Both the position numbers and the translations under genes were made by a program. The notes under the pieces are model-generated. The model saw nothing but the letters and a program-made list of their open reading frames with translations. It ran no database searches and was not told the origin of the DNA. A DNA stretch of 64,000 nucleotides, from NCBI GenBank assembly GCA_037127315.1, contig JBBBDQ010001154.1, positions 62,001 to 126,000 of the forward strand. Reading direction: 5' to 3'. Source of the DNA: Ascarosepion bandense (Eukaryota; Mollusca; Cephalopoda; Sepiida; Sepiidae). Positions 38,046 to 49,443 of this stretch are shown piece after piece (within the stretch, counting starts at the first letter, position 1; every line of letters begins with the position of its first letter).

Positions 38046-38245
38046 CTGAAACAAATGAACAAGTGTATCCATTTCAGAAATCAATTGCTGCACTGTTGAT
38101 GAAGATCCTGGGAGATGCAAGAAAAGCCATTCAACTTCATTAAGCAGTTGATGGCGTGCCAACAAGGCGGCTGTGAAAGTAGGCCACGGTCAGTCAGCTT
38201 CAGAAGAAGCAGACTACACAGGCAGGGCAGTCATTAAGGTGTGTG
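38046..38245 (+). other. Higher-GC, coding-like block of unknown identity
   Basis: The composition jumps compared with its surroundings. One frame reads FQKSIAALLMKILGDARKAI before a TAA near 38145, and the amino-acid mix looks protein-like. Continuation after the stop is not in one frame. It could be a transposon ORF scrap, a processed pseudogene fragment or an exon remnant. I do not recognise the protein. Confidence 0.3.
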
Positions 38246-38514
38246 TGTGTGGGGGGGGGAATAATATTAAAATGATTTATTTTTTCAGAATTGGAAATAG
38301 AATTGAATTTGCTAAATGACAAGAATTAATAAATCATTTTCATTTGTACCAATTTACTTATAAGTAGATAAGCATAAAATTGTTAATGTAAGTATAAGAA
38401 TAAAACTTCTTTTGTAGACTCTTTAAGAAATATACCAATAAAGCTCAAATAATTTATTTGATCTCAATTACTAAAGTTGAGCAATATATTGGCTAAACAG
38501 TTGTTTTTTATTAT

Positions 38515-38845
38515 GCCATATATTTCAGGATGTAGGCGATCATATATCTCCACAGCTTCCTTTTCTTTATCTGCAAAATATCACAACTTCTTAGTAAAGA
38601 TAGTGGGTCAGTTTCAAGTTGCCTTCTCCAGTTTTGAATTCAGAGTTTTCCATAACTCCTAGATAAGATCCTCCCCCAAGGCTAGGGAGCCAAGTCTACC
38701 CTGCTATTTAACCCATATCCGGAATGGAAAGAGATTAATTCATGCTTTTTTAAGAGCATGAGTGCAATATGAACTCAATAGACTAGGCTGAAACTTGAAC
38801 TCAGCTCAGATTCCACTTTCTATGTTCAAAATCATTATATGCCCC
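38515..38845 (-). mobile_element. tRNA-derived SINE, family B
   Basis: The second copy of the 20 kb family. Minus-strand head is GGCATATAATGATTTTGAAC with box B-like TGAGTTCAAGTTTC. The body block (plus-strand AAGTCTACCCTGCTATTTAACC) is shared with 19928-20240 and distantly with SINE-A. Confidence 0.65.
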
Positions 38846-38964
38846 CCACCCCACACACAGAGTAGGTAACAACAACAAAAAAATCCATTAAGAGAAGGGG
38901 GGGGGCAATGAAAGAACTACTTTAAATCAGAATAAATATTGGTTCTTTGTCTTGCAGAAGTATT

Positions 38965-39068
38965 TGTATGTTCTCTATCCACAATAAGGCTTTCCTTTCT
39001 CTCATCTTCTATCACAACTCCTTTCAGTCTTAGTGGCTTTATTGCCTTGTTTGGGGTGAAAGAACTAA
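38965..39068 (+). mobile_element. LINE 3' terminus (jockey/CR1-like)
   Basis: Ends CTTAGTGGCTTTATTGCC, then TTGTTTGGGGTGAAAGAAC and an A-run. Confidence 0.6.
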
Positions 39069-39689
39069 AAAAAAAGTCTAAAACTGATCATTTTTTTTAG
39101 TGTTAAGAAATATACATGTCTATATTCTTTAGCAAATGGCAGACATTATCTCTCAATCTATAACAAGAACATAACTCGAGAAAAAACAATTTAAATTTAC
39201 GATAGAAAAAAAATTTATTTAAGACAGTATAAAATTGTTCCTTAAGCTGTTTACAAGAAGGTTATCTGTGAAAATCCATTTTTCTACTTTTTACCATCCA
39301 CAAATGCTACACTGATATTGTTTTCAACCTTTCCATTATAACAAGTTAGTTATATTTCTTTTCAAATTGAATAATGATTTGGGGAATGGGCTGTGCATAA
39401 ATTAATGTGCCTTAAAGCATTAAATGGTTAACCCCAATCATATTATGATTTTGAGAAAGTTTAAAAAGAAGTGGAGTGGAGGCTGAACAAAATTAATTAT
39501 ATTCACAATAGAAAATTACCAAATTAGGATCAACATTAAGTTTTCTATTTGTCAAATGTATAGAGAATAGAGCTATTGTGTGGCACAAGAAACCAAGAGT
39601 GGAATACTTTTAATGGCTACAAGTGGCTCGGGTTTTTTTTTCAGATTTTTACATTTCCTATTAAGAAACAGAAAAATTTTGCTGAAAAC

Positions 39690-39975
39690 AAAGAATGCTC
39701 ACCTATTATATAATATCAATCTCATTCTATATGGGAGTGAATGCTGGACAGTTTCTTCCAAGATGGAGAGAGGATTTGAGTTAACAGAAATATGGTTTTA
39801 CAGAAGAATGCCATGGATGCAGCATGTGAGTAACAAAAAAGTTTTTTGGGAAACAAAAAGAGGACACTTACACAGGATTGGAAAGAGACTGTTGAAATTT
39901 ATTGGCCATGCAGTGAGGAAAGGAGGCTCAGAGAATTTGATAATTACAAGGCATATTAAAGGCAGGGAACTTTAC
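39690..39975 (+). mobile_element. RTE-type LINE C-terminal fragment
   Basis: Open for 134 codons including upstream junk. The recognisable part reads YGSECWTVSSKM, EIWFYRRMPW, HVSNKKVF, KRLLKFIGHAVRKGGSENL. Compared with other copies it has a short deletion after MPW. It is truncated at both ends and directly abuts the next LINE relic. Confidence 0.85.
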
Positions 39976-39984
39976 ATTTTTTAA

Positions 39985-40785
39985 AAATCAATTTACCCCA
40001 TGCGAGGTAGGACTTCTACTAGTGCGTAAGGGGTTACAGTAAGAGAAAAGACTGGGTACAATGAATATCAAAGAGAGGATAAAAAAATGAACAAGATTCA
40101 AGAAGACAGAATATGGTAATTGATGTGACATTTAAATTTTTGGAGATTGTAGCTATCAGGGAAGTAAGTAAATGAAAGGGAATTCCACAAGCAAGAAGTG
40201 TAAGAAATAAAACTGTTCAAGTAGAACTGCCAGTTACATTCAACTATTTCAACTGAAAAAGGGGTGGGACCTAGATGCCAATCTAGTCAGTCAGTTAAGT
40301 GCCATACGTGATACATGATTAGGCGATCATGTCTCAAAAGAGACATGACTGACTGGGCAGAAGATTATCCCGAAGTAGACTGCCATTGCTTTCTGCGGTA
40401 GGCTGATTGCTGACCAAGGCTACAGAACCCAATCTGTCCTATCATTTAACCCGTAACTGGAGGGGAGAGACGGAGTAATACCTTTCCCCAAGGGTATTTG
40501 CGCATAAGTGAATGCAAGGAATATGACTGGAATTTGAACTCGGCCAATCTAGTAGCACGCTTAAATTCATGTGGAAGGGACACCAGGGATAAAAGCACAT
40601 CAGAGCAGTTGCCCTGAAAATGCTTGTAGAAAAGACAGAGGGTAGCCATGTCATATCGGTGAGAAAGTGACTGAAGTCGAGATGCCAAGTCAGGACCAAT
40701 TTTATTGCAGATCCTTCTTTGGATTTTGTAGAGATCCTCAAAATAAATAGCAGGAGCACCTGGCAACAGTATTCAATACATAGAC
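39985..40785 (-). pseudogene. Jockey/CR1-like LINE 3' part, split by a SINE
   Basis: Minus-strand coding tail of the second LINE family. 40766 down to 40554 reads RRICNKIGPDLASRLQ, SHRYDMATLCLFYKHFQGNC and RATRLA. The last bases before the SINE are its target site. Beyond the SINE (40277 to 39985) lie the decayed end of the ORF and the 3' UTR to the GGGGTAAATTGATTTTT terminus. The RLWNSLP...FP..YNL..FK block seen at 48 kb is only partly kept. Clade is uncertain. Confidence 0.75.
40288..40543 (-). mobile_element. tRNA-derived SINE (family A), 5'-truncated, with target duplication
   Basis: Inserted into the LINE relic. CCAATCTAGT occurs at 40278-40287 and again at 40544-40553, a 10-bp direct repeat that restores the LINE reading when one copy is removed. 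The element runs from the 3' hairpin side to just before box B (GAATTTGAACTCGG on plus), so the tRNA box A is missing. Confidence 0.9.
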
Positions 40786-41229
40786 AAATGGTAAACTTAT
40801 AAATGAGCAAGATGGATTCAGATGAGAAAAACTTTCAGGCCCAACACACAGACCTAACCCCCCCCCCCCCCAGCAGTAGACGCAGCTAGAGATTTGATGC
40901 AGCCATTACACTTCATACTAACAAGTATATATAAAATATGAATGGTAAGGGATAGTAAGGGGTCAAGCAGTGTTATAAGGGCTAGGAAGTTGTGGAGAGT
41001 CCTAATTACTCCCATTCTGATAGAATATAGTATATAAAAGACAAGCAAAGTAAATAATTTTTTACTTAATATGGTAAACATAATGCAAAAAGGAACAAAC
41101 CTTTCTATAAGCAGAATAAATTACTTTTATTGGAAAGAGGCAAGAAGACATGGCACTTATTATCCTAACTTTATGACAGAGTGCATCAAATATTAGTTCT
41201 CTGAATCTAGTTCTATATTCAAAATTTTG

Positions 41230-41439
41230 AATTATAATTTGCTATATGTAATATTATAATTTAGTAAATTATAATTTGCTATATGTAATATTATAATTTA
41301 GTAAATTATAATTTGCTATATGTAATATTATAATTTAGTAAATTATAATTTGCTATATGTAATATTATAATTTAGTAAATTATAATTTGCTATATGTAAT
41401 ATTATAATTTAGTAAATTATAATTTGCTATATGTAATAA
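41230..41439. repeat. 37-bp tandem array, about 5.7 identical units
   Basis: The unit begins AATTATAATTTGCTATATGT and ends with ATAATTTAGTA. Unit starts are at 41230, 41267, 41304, 41341, 41378 and 41415 (partial). It is wholly AT-rich and shows no drift between units. Confidence 0.96.
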
Positions 41440-41440
41440 G

Positions 41441-43177
41441 ATCTTATAAGTTTCTTCTCTCACATTTCTTGCTTGTGAAATTCTCTTCCAAAGCATCATT
41501 TTTGGTTCTTTTTGAATACTGTTCTTTTCATTGTCCTTTCTCCTCAATATTTTTGGCAAACTTGGATTTTTGTCCCTTGACACCATTATTATTTAAAGTA
41601 TCTTCACCCTTTGACATTGTTTGTTTCAAGAAACAATAATTAATGTGGTAATAAAACAAACAAACATATGATGAAAGTGAATTTATACATTTTTGTTATG
41701 CTTGAGAAGTGACAACAAAATAAACACTGTCAGTTCATTTACACTATTTCATTGTTTATTGAAATGGTTTGCAAAACATTAGCATATTACTAATTGATCC
41801 AAACTTTATAAAATAGGAAATAATAAGGACTTACTTATAGTTGGTTCAGATATTTTAATAAATTTTGTAAATGTTTATAAATTTATGATTAAATTTTTTT
41901 TTTCATGTTTATTTCTTTATAAATTCGTAAATGATAAATATTGCATTGCATTAATTTTAATTGTATTAGTTTTTTTGGATGTTATAAATATAAAATAAAT
42001 AAACAACCTAATAATTTTAATCTGTTTAATATTTGTAAGTTCTCAAGAACAAAAAAAAGTAAGTTTTATTCATCACTTTAAAACATTGCAAAACCCTGTA
42101 CATATATAAATTCTTTTAGCTTTTCCAGTGTTCATATTTAATAAAAGATATTTAAAAGTAAGAATGCAAAGGAGACTATAAAAAAAAAAGGAAAAAAAAG
42201 GCTGTTGCCCAAATTATAAACCTAAAAGCTATGGGTTTTGATGAATCACTTCAAAAGTGAAGGTTGTATACCCTTTTCAAAACTAGCTCACCTCAGACCA
42301 GAGGGATTATCTTTTCCGAAAGGGGTTTATCAAATATTCAATAATAAATAATGAAATTAACCAATTATAATCTACCTTGCTGGTTAATGGTAATATTATG
42401 GTTGGAAGATTTAAAACTTTTAGGTAACCTTGTCTCTGAAAAATTGGATGTTATGCACCAATGGGTTAAATAGTTTTAGTATCCTTGTTTAGCAAGAGTT
42501 AATTAAGTCAAAGAATGTACAAACCTTACTAATTAAATCCAGAGCATATAACACACTCACACATACACACAAGTGGTGGGGAGGGTTGCTAACAGGGGTA
42601 TAATATATATTGGATGCTAAATATATTCCTTTGACTAAAAATAAGCTTATCTAAAGCAAAGATATTGCTGCAAAAATTATTGTTGAGGTTCTCTTTAAAT
42701 TCTGGTGTTTCTTACAGTCATTCATTGGAATACAAATTACTTGTACTGTAAGCAGTGATATCAGATTCAATAAAAAGAACATTAATAGGGTTTATTATAA
42801 ATGACTATTTCAAGAGGAAAGGTATTTATTGCAAATATGAATGTGCATATGTTGCTGCCTGGACACATTGCAAACTTTCTTTGGGGCAAAACAAAAATCT
42901 TTCTGTTAGAACCAGGGTTCTGTTAGTTTTTCTAGCTTGAAGAATTCTTCAATTGAACTACTCCAGATCTTTACAAAATAATATAATCTACAGAAAAAAA
43001 AACCTGTTATTAAGTAACTAGCAAGGTTATTGCTAGATGAAATGAAAATGTTTTTGAATTCTTGGCTATTTTGAATAGATTATTAAAAAACAAATGAGGG
43101 AGACTTGTTTGTAATAGCAAAATAGTGTAACACAATTTCAGTTAAATTTGTTATGTCAATTAAGTACACTTAAAACC
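41441..43177. other. AT-rich stretch, no gene seen
   Basis: Short frames without motifs. No transposon ends recognised. Confidence 0.4.
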
Positions 43178-43425
43178 AAATCTTTTTTTTTTTTTTTTTT
43201 ACAATGTTCACTCTGTACAACTCTAAAGAGCCACTCATGGTAGAGAGAGGCACAGTTTATAGAGATATGTGTGAAAAATAACACTTGAACAGGTCAAGAT
43301 TATAGTGATTGGGAAAGCATCCTCTTGGGAGTTGGTTACGTACAATAGAGATTCATGGGAAGATGTTACTTGAGTGAAACTTGCATCTCATTAATAGAAA
43401 TCAAGGGAACAAGGTTGGCTACAAT
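43178..43425 (-). repeat. Dispersed repeat, family F
   Basis: The second copy of the 34.3 kb repeat, beginning with an 18-nt T-run. It is longer than the first copy by an internal segment around 43280-43310. Confidence 0.6.
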
Positions 43426-43654
43426 GTGTGTGGCATGGTGGGTCATAAGGTTAGAACTGGCAGAACTAAGGAATATAGTTTATCTGAACACTTTCCATGA
43501 AAATAATGACAGAGTGAAAAGTTTCACTTTTGCTTTAACAAGATGAAAGACCTGCAGGCATTATTTTCCCAGAAAATGTAAGTTACACATGGGGTGGGGT
43601 GGGATTGGAACACAAGGATACTATTTCACACAATCATTACTAATGGTTATTTTA

Positions 43655-44235
43655 TTTTTTTTAATGGTATCCCCATGAACAAGGTGGTAATACCACTGAT
43701 GTGCAGGGGGCTACATAAGTGTAAAAAGATTAATTAGAAGAGAGTGAAGAGGAAGATAAACCAGTTAGAAAGGAGCAATAGAAGGATGAGAATGCAGGTG
43801 TGATGACAGATCAAAGGTGGAGAGAAAGGAAAGGATATATGGGGTGGGGAAAGAACTAGAGTCAAGTGGTTAATAGATGAGTATTGACATTGCATTTAAA
43901 TTCCTGGAGGTTGTAGCCATCAGGAAAGCAAGAATATGAGAGCGAGTTCCACAAGCGGGAAGTGCGAGAGAAGAAGTTGCAGAAGTAGAATGGTCATCTG
44001 CATTTGGCTAACCTAACTGAATGGGTGGGACCCAGTTGCCAATCTGGTTGCACAAGTAAACACCTGTTGAGTAGGCACCAGTGACTTAGTTCGTTCGAGC
44101 AGAAGCCATGAAAGTATTTATAGAACAGACAAAGAGAGGCCACATTTTGTTGGTGGGGAAGTGGCTGTAGTCGAGCCGCCAAGTCAGTACCTATCATATT
44201 ACTGATTCTCCTTTGGAGCCTGTCAAGAACACTGA
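43655..44235 (-). pseudogene. Jockey/CR1-like LINE 3' part
   Basis: The minus strand reads RRISNMIGTDLAARLQPLPH, QNVASLCLFYKYFHGFCSNE, then after a frameshift the ATRLATGSHP-like block and LWNSLSYSCFPDGYNLQ-like tail. A purine-rich (plus strand) 3' UTR follows, ending at the family terminus near 43660-43700 (ATCAGTGGTATTACCACC on minus). Frameshifted, with no RT core. Confidence 0.78.
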
Positions 44236-44309
44236 GATGAACAAGAACATTTCCTGAATATTATTTGTCAAACCACTGTCTTACTAGTCTCCTATCTATT
44301 TTTTTTTTT

Positions 44310-44362
44310 TTTAATAATCATATTGCCCCAAGCAAGGCATTTTACTGCCACTGTTTTGCAGG
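44310..44362 (-). mobile_element. Short LINE 3' end scrap
   Basis: The minus strand reads AGTGGCAGTAAAATGCC, then TTGCTTGGGGCAATATGATT. This is the terminal block of the same LINE family, about 75 bp from the previous copy. Confidence 0.55.
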
Positions 44363-44924
44363 GTGTTTTGTATTCATAAACATTCAGTAAGTGTCAATGA
44401 ATATCAGTGAGCTATAATAGCTAGCTTCTTACACATTTTTTGGTCAGGCTCAGACACCATTTTTTCACAGGAGAGTACAGGTAATAGATTAGTACAGGTA
44501 ATAGATTAGTGAACACAATTTTTAGTGAAATATGACCTACTTAAATTAAATTTCATAACTCCCATGAAATAATAAATTTGCTTATCATGAATTGATTTTG
44601 TGTTAAATTTTACTTATTGAGATGTTTTAATTGAAAGTGGGTCAGTTGGATATTTCCATTTTAAAAGTTTGGGCATTCAAATTGTAAACTGTTGTGATGA
44701 GAAGGTGTTATGAACAGAATCAGGAAAGAAAATGTTGTGCTCCATAAGCTCTTCATATATCAATCTTGGTACAATAGTAAAACAGGGAAACAGATGTAAA
44801 TTATCATCATTATTATTATTATAGGCATTAATGATTTATTCTATTTATTTTTTTTAACCAGTATTCAGAAATGTTTTATAGATGAATTACTTCTGAAGTC
44901 TCTTTTTTGCTATCCTGTAATGAT

Positions 44925-44952
44925 ACATGTCAAATTATCTAATTTGACATGT
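44925..44952. repeat. 13-bp-arm palindrome
   Basis: ACATGTCAAATTA and its exact reverse complement are separated by TC. Confidence 0.9.
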
Positions 44953-45197
44953 CAGGGTGAGCAAAATTTTGGCAAGAGTGCTCAATAGATTATTATATCA
45001 ATATTAATTAATAGAAGTAACTGAATAAGAAGTTCAAAATACTTCTCTCTGACTAAGTTTCACAATGTAGTCATTCCCCAGGGTCAAACAAGGATATTGG
45101 ATTATCAACAGTTCAGAACTCCTCTTATAAGTGTGATAAATAAATTTCAAAATTTTACTCTGCTAAAAACTCTTAATTGTGATAAAATTACAATCTA

Positions 45198-45318
45198 AGG
45201 TCTGTTCAGCATCGTTGCAGTATAAACCACAAGTGGACTGTTTGTTGAGTGGGGGTTTCAGTAGAGAATATGCTGGCTGCCCTGGAAAAAGGATGTGCTT
45301 CAAAATGAGTAGCCAACC

Positions 45319-45323
<5 letters not shown>
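45198..45323 (+). repeat. Dispersed repeat, family C
   Basis: Carries TTGCAGTATAAACCACAAGT, GAATATGCTGGCTGCCCTGG and GAGTAGCCAACCA, then a (TA)n(CA)n tract at 45321-45358. Confidence 0.65.
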
Positions 45324-45358
<35 letters not shown>

Positions 45359-45494
45359 TACATACACTTTTTGCTATTAAAAAAAGGGAGTTCAGCTAAA
45401 AATCATCCAATGATGCCTTCCCAAGTTAACAATTATTTTTAGCACAAACTATTTCAAGTGACCTTCTGATATATAAAGTTTAACCAAATAGCAA

Positions 45495-45764
45495 TTCAGT
45501 CATTTAAGTGCCATGTGTGCTACCCGCTTGGGTGATGATGTCTCTTAAGACATGACTGACTAAGCAGAAGATTTTCTTGCAGTAGGTTGCCAATCAAGGC
45601 TATAGAACCCAATCTGTCCTGCTATTCAACCAATAGCTGAAAGGAGAAGCAACAGATTAATACCTTTTCCAGGTATATTTGCGCGTAAATGAATGCAATA
45701 AATCCAACTGGAATTTGAACTGATTTCTCATTCTGAGCCGATATCCACTGCACCACAACACACG
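45495..45764 (-). mobile_element. tRNA-derived SINE (family A), internal deletion
   Basis: Both ends are present: the tRNA head on minus (GTGTTGTGGTGCAGTGGATATCGG, box A) and the 3' hairpin remnant near 45540. The middle lacks the AAAGCAATGG segment, and the stretch between box A and box B is shortened. Confidence 0.85.
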
Positions 45765-46127
45765 AGGCCAATAAATTATCAATGTACAAAAGAATGGCTC
45801 TTGCTACATCAGTTTATTAATGAAAATGATATAAGAAAAGAAAAAAAAATACAAGTAACCGATATTCTGACCCACTGCAAAATTATAAAAGTATATATTA
45901 TAGATGCAAATAAGAGCAAAAAACTAAAAACATGCAAAATAACAATCTGTTTAGTTAACAGTTACATCTGTTTTTCATTTAATTGTTGAATATTATTTAC
46001 AGGTCAGAATTTTTTCAGTTGAAACTAGCAATATTAATTACCATGGATACAGTTCAGCCTCTTTCAGCCAAATATTAAGATTGATATAGCAAAAGGCACT
46101 GACAGTTTAGTAAGGTAACTTATAGCC

Positions 46128-46250
46128 CACTCAGCATAGTTGTAGTATAAACTACAGGTGGCCAATATGCATGAACAAACACCTGTATCAGAGACTGGCT
46201 AACCACACTAGCATACAGGCATACTCATATATGAGCAGCCAGCCATTTTT
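46128..46250 (+). repeat. Dispersed repeat, family C
   Basis: Carries TTGTAGTATAAACTACAGGT and GAGCAGCCAGCCA. It is followed by a short TA tract and a T-run. Confidence 0.6.
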
Positions 46251-46857
46251 GTGTGTATATATAATATTTTTTTTTTTTTTTTTTTTTTAAATATAACAAC
46301 TTTAATCCAAAAGGAAAAGCAGGAAGGTAAATCCCAAAGACCAGATCCTAATTAACATTAATATTTTAATATTAAAAAGTGATCCAGGTGGGAGGCTTTT
46401 ATTTTATTATATATATATATATATATATATTTGTCAATCAGACAAGTAGAGCTTTTGAATATTTTTCATTTGAAAATGAGTTATTTCTGCAACATAAGTT
46501 TCAACCTTTTGACATCTTCAGGCGATTTATCATAACTGATTTTCCAACATTTTCAAACTTACAACTGGAATTTTAAACTACTGAAAATTTCAAGATTAGG
46601 GAGGAGTTACTTAAAGATCTTAAACACTTTCATTCAGCTTTGTATGATCGTAAGATGTATTTTTTGGTGTGATTACATCTGAACATAATTTCTGACCTTT
46701 CATTTTGTAAACAATATTATGGGTAACGTTTCCTCTTGGCACAATTTGCAGACATCACCACCATTCTAAGGTTTGGGTTTTTTTTGTTTTTTGTTTTATT
46801 ATACTCCACATTATATCAGGGTCTTTTCCATTTTTTTCCTTCAAATTTCCACACATA

Positions 46858-47105
46858 TGTTCAATCACCGAAGTTAAGCAACATCAAGCCTGGTCAGTCC
46901 TTAGATGGGTGATCATTTGGGAATATCAGGTGCTGTAAACGAAAAGACCAAGAATGGTCCACAGGTCCTCCAAATTTGGGGGTTGGGCACAGGGCTAACA
47001 ACCCTGCCCTATAAAAAACAATTTGTTAAGGAAACAGTAACAAAAAGTTACTGTCCTACACACCATTGGGTGTAAAAGGGTGAGATGATGATGATGACAA
47101 TGATT
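46858..47105 (+). mobile_element. 5S rRNA-derived SINE with LINE-like tail
   Basis: The head (46864-46940) matches the 3' two thirds of 5S rRNA: ATCACCGAAGTTAAGCAAC, GCCTGGTCAGTCCTTAGATG, GGTGATC and AATATCAGGTGCTGTAAAC. It holds the internal Pol III promoter of 5S genes. A non-5S body follows (GGTCCACAGGTCCTCC, GGGCACAGGGCTAACAACC), and the element ends in (ATG)n at 47084-47102. Layout is as in SINE3-type elements: 5S promoter, then a tail presumably recognised by a LINE. Confidence 0.8.
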
Positions 47106-47407
47106 TTTTTTTTTCTTACTATTTTTTAAGCCTTTTTGGCTAGACATTCTACCAAACAAAACAAATCCTAACTTATTGATTAACAACCCTATATGATGAG
47201 GGGTTACCATTATTTAGATTATTTACACGTGGACTATTGTTTGTCCCTATCCATGTTGTTTCACAACATTTTAGCTATTGTGCTTTCCAGAAATCAAAAT
47301 TTAATAAAAAAATGGAAACCACTAACAACAGCTGCAGTAAAAAGTGAAGCTTCAGTGAGCGCAATCAAGTGTGACAATTTTGTTAGGTTTTAAGGCTTCA
47401 AGTGGAT

Positions 47408-47665
47408 TAAAATGTTGGTTCGTGAATTTAGTGGCACAGTAATTAAGAGCTCAGTTCCTTGTACAAGGCAAGCAATATCTGATCAGTACTAAATATAAGA
47501 ACTAAATAGAAATATTCCTGGACTTGGGCAGCAGGATATTCATCTTATCCTTGTGAGTTGAATAAAAGGTTCAGTGTGAAATTCTCTGAAAATTATATGG
47601 ATTATCCAAAACATGATAACAATAGTCTGTGTGTAAATAACAAATAACTATTCTCATTATTCAAT
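47408..47665 (+). mobile_element. tRNA-like SINE with family E tail
   Basis: The head has a tRNA box A-like AGTGGCACAGTAATTAAGAG. The 3' part shows AATAAAAGGTTCAGTGTGAA and ATAGTCTGTGTGTAAATAA, diverged from the tails at 14.8 and 25.2 kb. Confidence 0.5.
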
Positions 47666-47794
47666 CATATAAACGAACAACATTTGCATAAAAGTGAGTA
47701 TATTTACACCAAGAATGTATGAGTGCATATATATATTTTGTTAACAATGACCAGCAAGGAAAATTGTATTTAAGTTTTAAGTTTACACGTTTCC

Positions 47795-47863
47795 TTTTTG
47801 CTGGAGACAAGGAATGTAAAAAATAGTCCATAATTTTTTACTTTTCCTTGTCTCCAGCAAAAA
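47795..47863. repeat. Hairpin-forming inverted repeat (about 30-bp arms)
   Basis: TTTTTGCTGGAGACAAGGAA (47795-47814) pairs exactly with TTCCTTGTCTCCAGCAAAAA (47844-47863). The inner parts (TAAAAAAT/ATTTTTTA) continue the stem with a small bulge. Confidence 0.92.
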
Positions 47864-48003
47864 TGTAAAAATATAGGAAAAATTAATCAATAATTAAAAA
47901 TTTTACTTGTCAGTCATTTTTAACAAATGTTTAAAAGAAAGATTGCTGTATATATTTTTTCTTTAGAAATTTTTTTAGATATACTACAATTTCATATATA
48001 TAT

Positions 48004-48475
48004 ATATAATCATTTCACCCCGAGCAAAGCAGAAATGCCACTGATGTGTGGGGAGGTTAAATAACTGAAAGAAGATTAATTAGAAGAGATAGAAGAGGAG
48101 TACAAACCAATTAGAAAGGAGCAATAGAAAGATGAGAATGCAGGTGTGTTGACAGTTTCAAGGGTGGAGAGAAAGGGAAGGATATACGGGGTGGGGGAAA
48201 GGCTAGGGTCGAGTGGTTAGTAGATGAGTATTGACATTGCATTTAAATTTCTGGAGGTTGTAGCCGTCAGGAAAGCAAGAATAAGGGAGCGAGTTCCACA
48301 AGCGGGAAGTGTGAGAGAAGAAGCTGCAGGAGTAGAATTGTTGTCTGCATTTGGCTAACCTAACTGTGAATGGGTGGGACCCAGTTGCCAATCTGGTTGC
48401 ACAAGTAAACACCTGTTGAGGAGGCACCAGTGACTTGAGTTTGTCTGAGCAGAAGCCATGAAAGTTGTGAAAGTA
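48004..48475 (-). pseudogene. Jockey/CR1-like LINE C-terminus and 3' UTR
   Basis: The best kept copy of the LINE tail. 48460 down to 48203 reads LVPPQQVFTCATRLATGSHP, TVRLAKCRQ, then SRLWNSLPYSCFPDGYNLQ, KFKCNVNTHLL and a stop. The 3' UTR reaches the terminus at about 48004, next to (TA)n. It is 5'-truncated, with an unrelated joined sequence above 48470. This C-terminal block is typical of jockey/CR1-superfamily LINEs. The clade is inference. Confidence 0.82.
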
Positions 48476-49439
48476 ATATGAAATGTTCTTTACCATAAAA
48501 AGATAAGGTTTAATCAAGTTTTGAAAAATGAGTTAGGCTGAGAACTTTTCAGCTTTTTTTTCCTTTAATTTATAAAAATAAAAAAAAGGTAATGACTGTA
48601 TAAAGAAGGAACAATTTGAAAGATTTCCAAATTAACTTCTCTATGGAGTTTTAGATTAACAATTTGATAAGATTGGTTTGGCCTAAATCACTGGATAGAA
48701 TGAAGTTACTAGTTTTTATCATCAAGTCATTTTCTAAGAGGAAATAAATACTGCAAATAGTCATTTGGTAGACTACAAAGCTATTAAATCAGTTAGCAAA
48801 ATGTCTTCATTAATTTGCTTGCATGGAATCTTCCTTTATAGAGAAAAAAATTGTTTAGTCTTTCTTTTACTTCAATACATATTAGAAACAATCAAATGGT
48901 TATTTTTCCAACTATCAAATTTTAATTTCAATTAAGTGATGGAATAATAAGTTTGAATATATAGAATGAAACACCTTATGGTTGAAACGGGGTACTGTGC
49001 TGAGCATTTTGGAAAATTGCATCAGAGGATGACCATAAAAAACTTGCAAAGCTGTCAAGAATAATCTCAAGAATTTAAAATTAAAAGACACGGCCTTAGA
49101 CAGATTTTCTCTTTAAAGAAGCACAATGTAACAGGCTTCCAAACTTCTTCTATTGAGAAAAGATGATAAGATAGTGAATGATCACTTGGTTCATTCAATA
49201 AACCTATTTGAGCTTCAGTCATATATAGCTTTTTTGTCAGCTCATCAATTAAGAGAAATGATTGATTTCATGTAAAAACAATTACATGAGATTGTACTGG
49301 CTCTTCAGAACCTTATCAAGAAGCATCCTGCAATAGAGGTTTTGGTTAGACAGAATTATTCAGCACCCTCTTTTATGTTGTACGAGTTATCTACCTTATG
49401 AATAATCAATGACCTATTTATAATAGCGTATTGGTCATT
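48476..49439. other. No gene seen
   Basis: Moderately AT-rich sequence without open frames or repeat ends. Confidence 0.4.
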
Positions 49440-49443
49440 ATAG

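Noticed and set aside
46864..46945. Functional 5S rRNA gene
   Set aside because: The first third is missing and the sequence continues into a SINE body rather than a T-run terminator.
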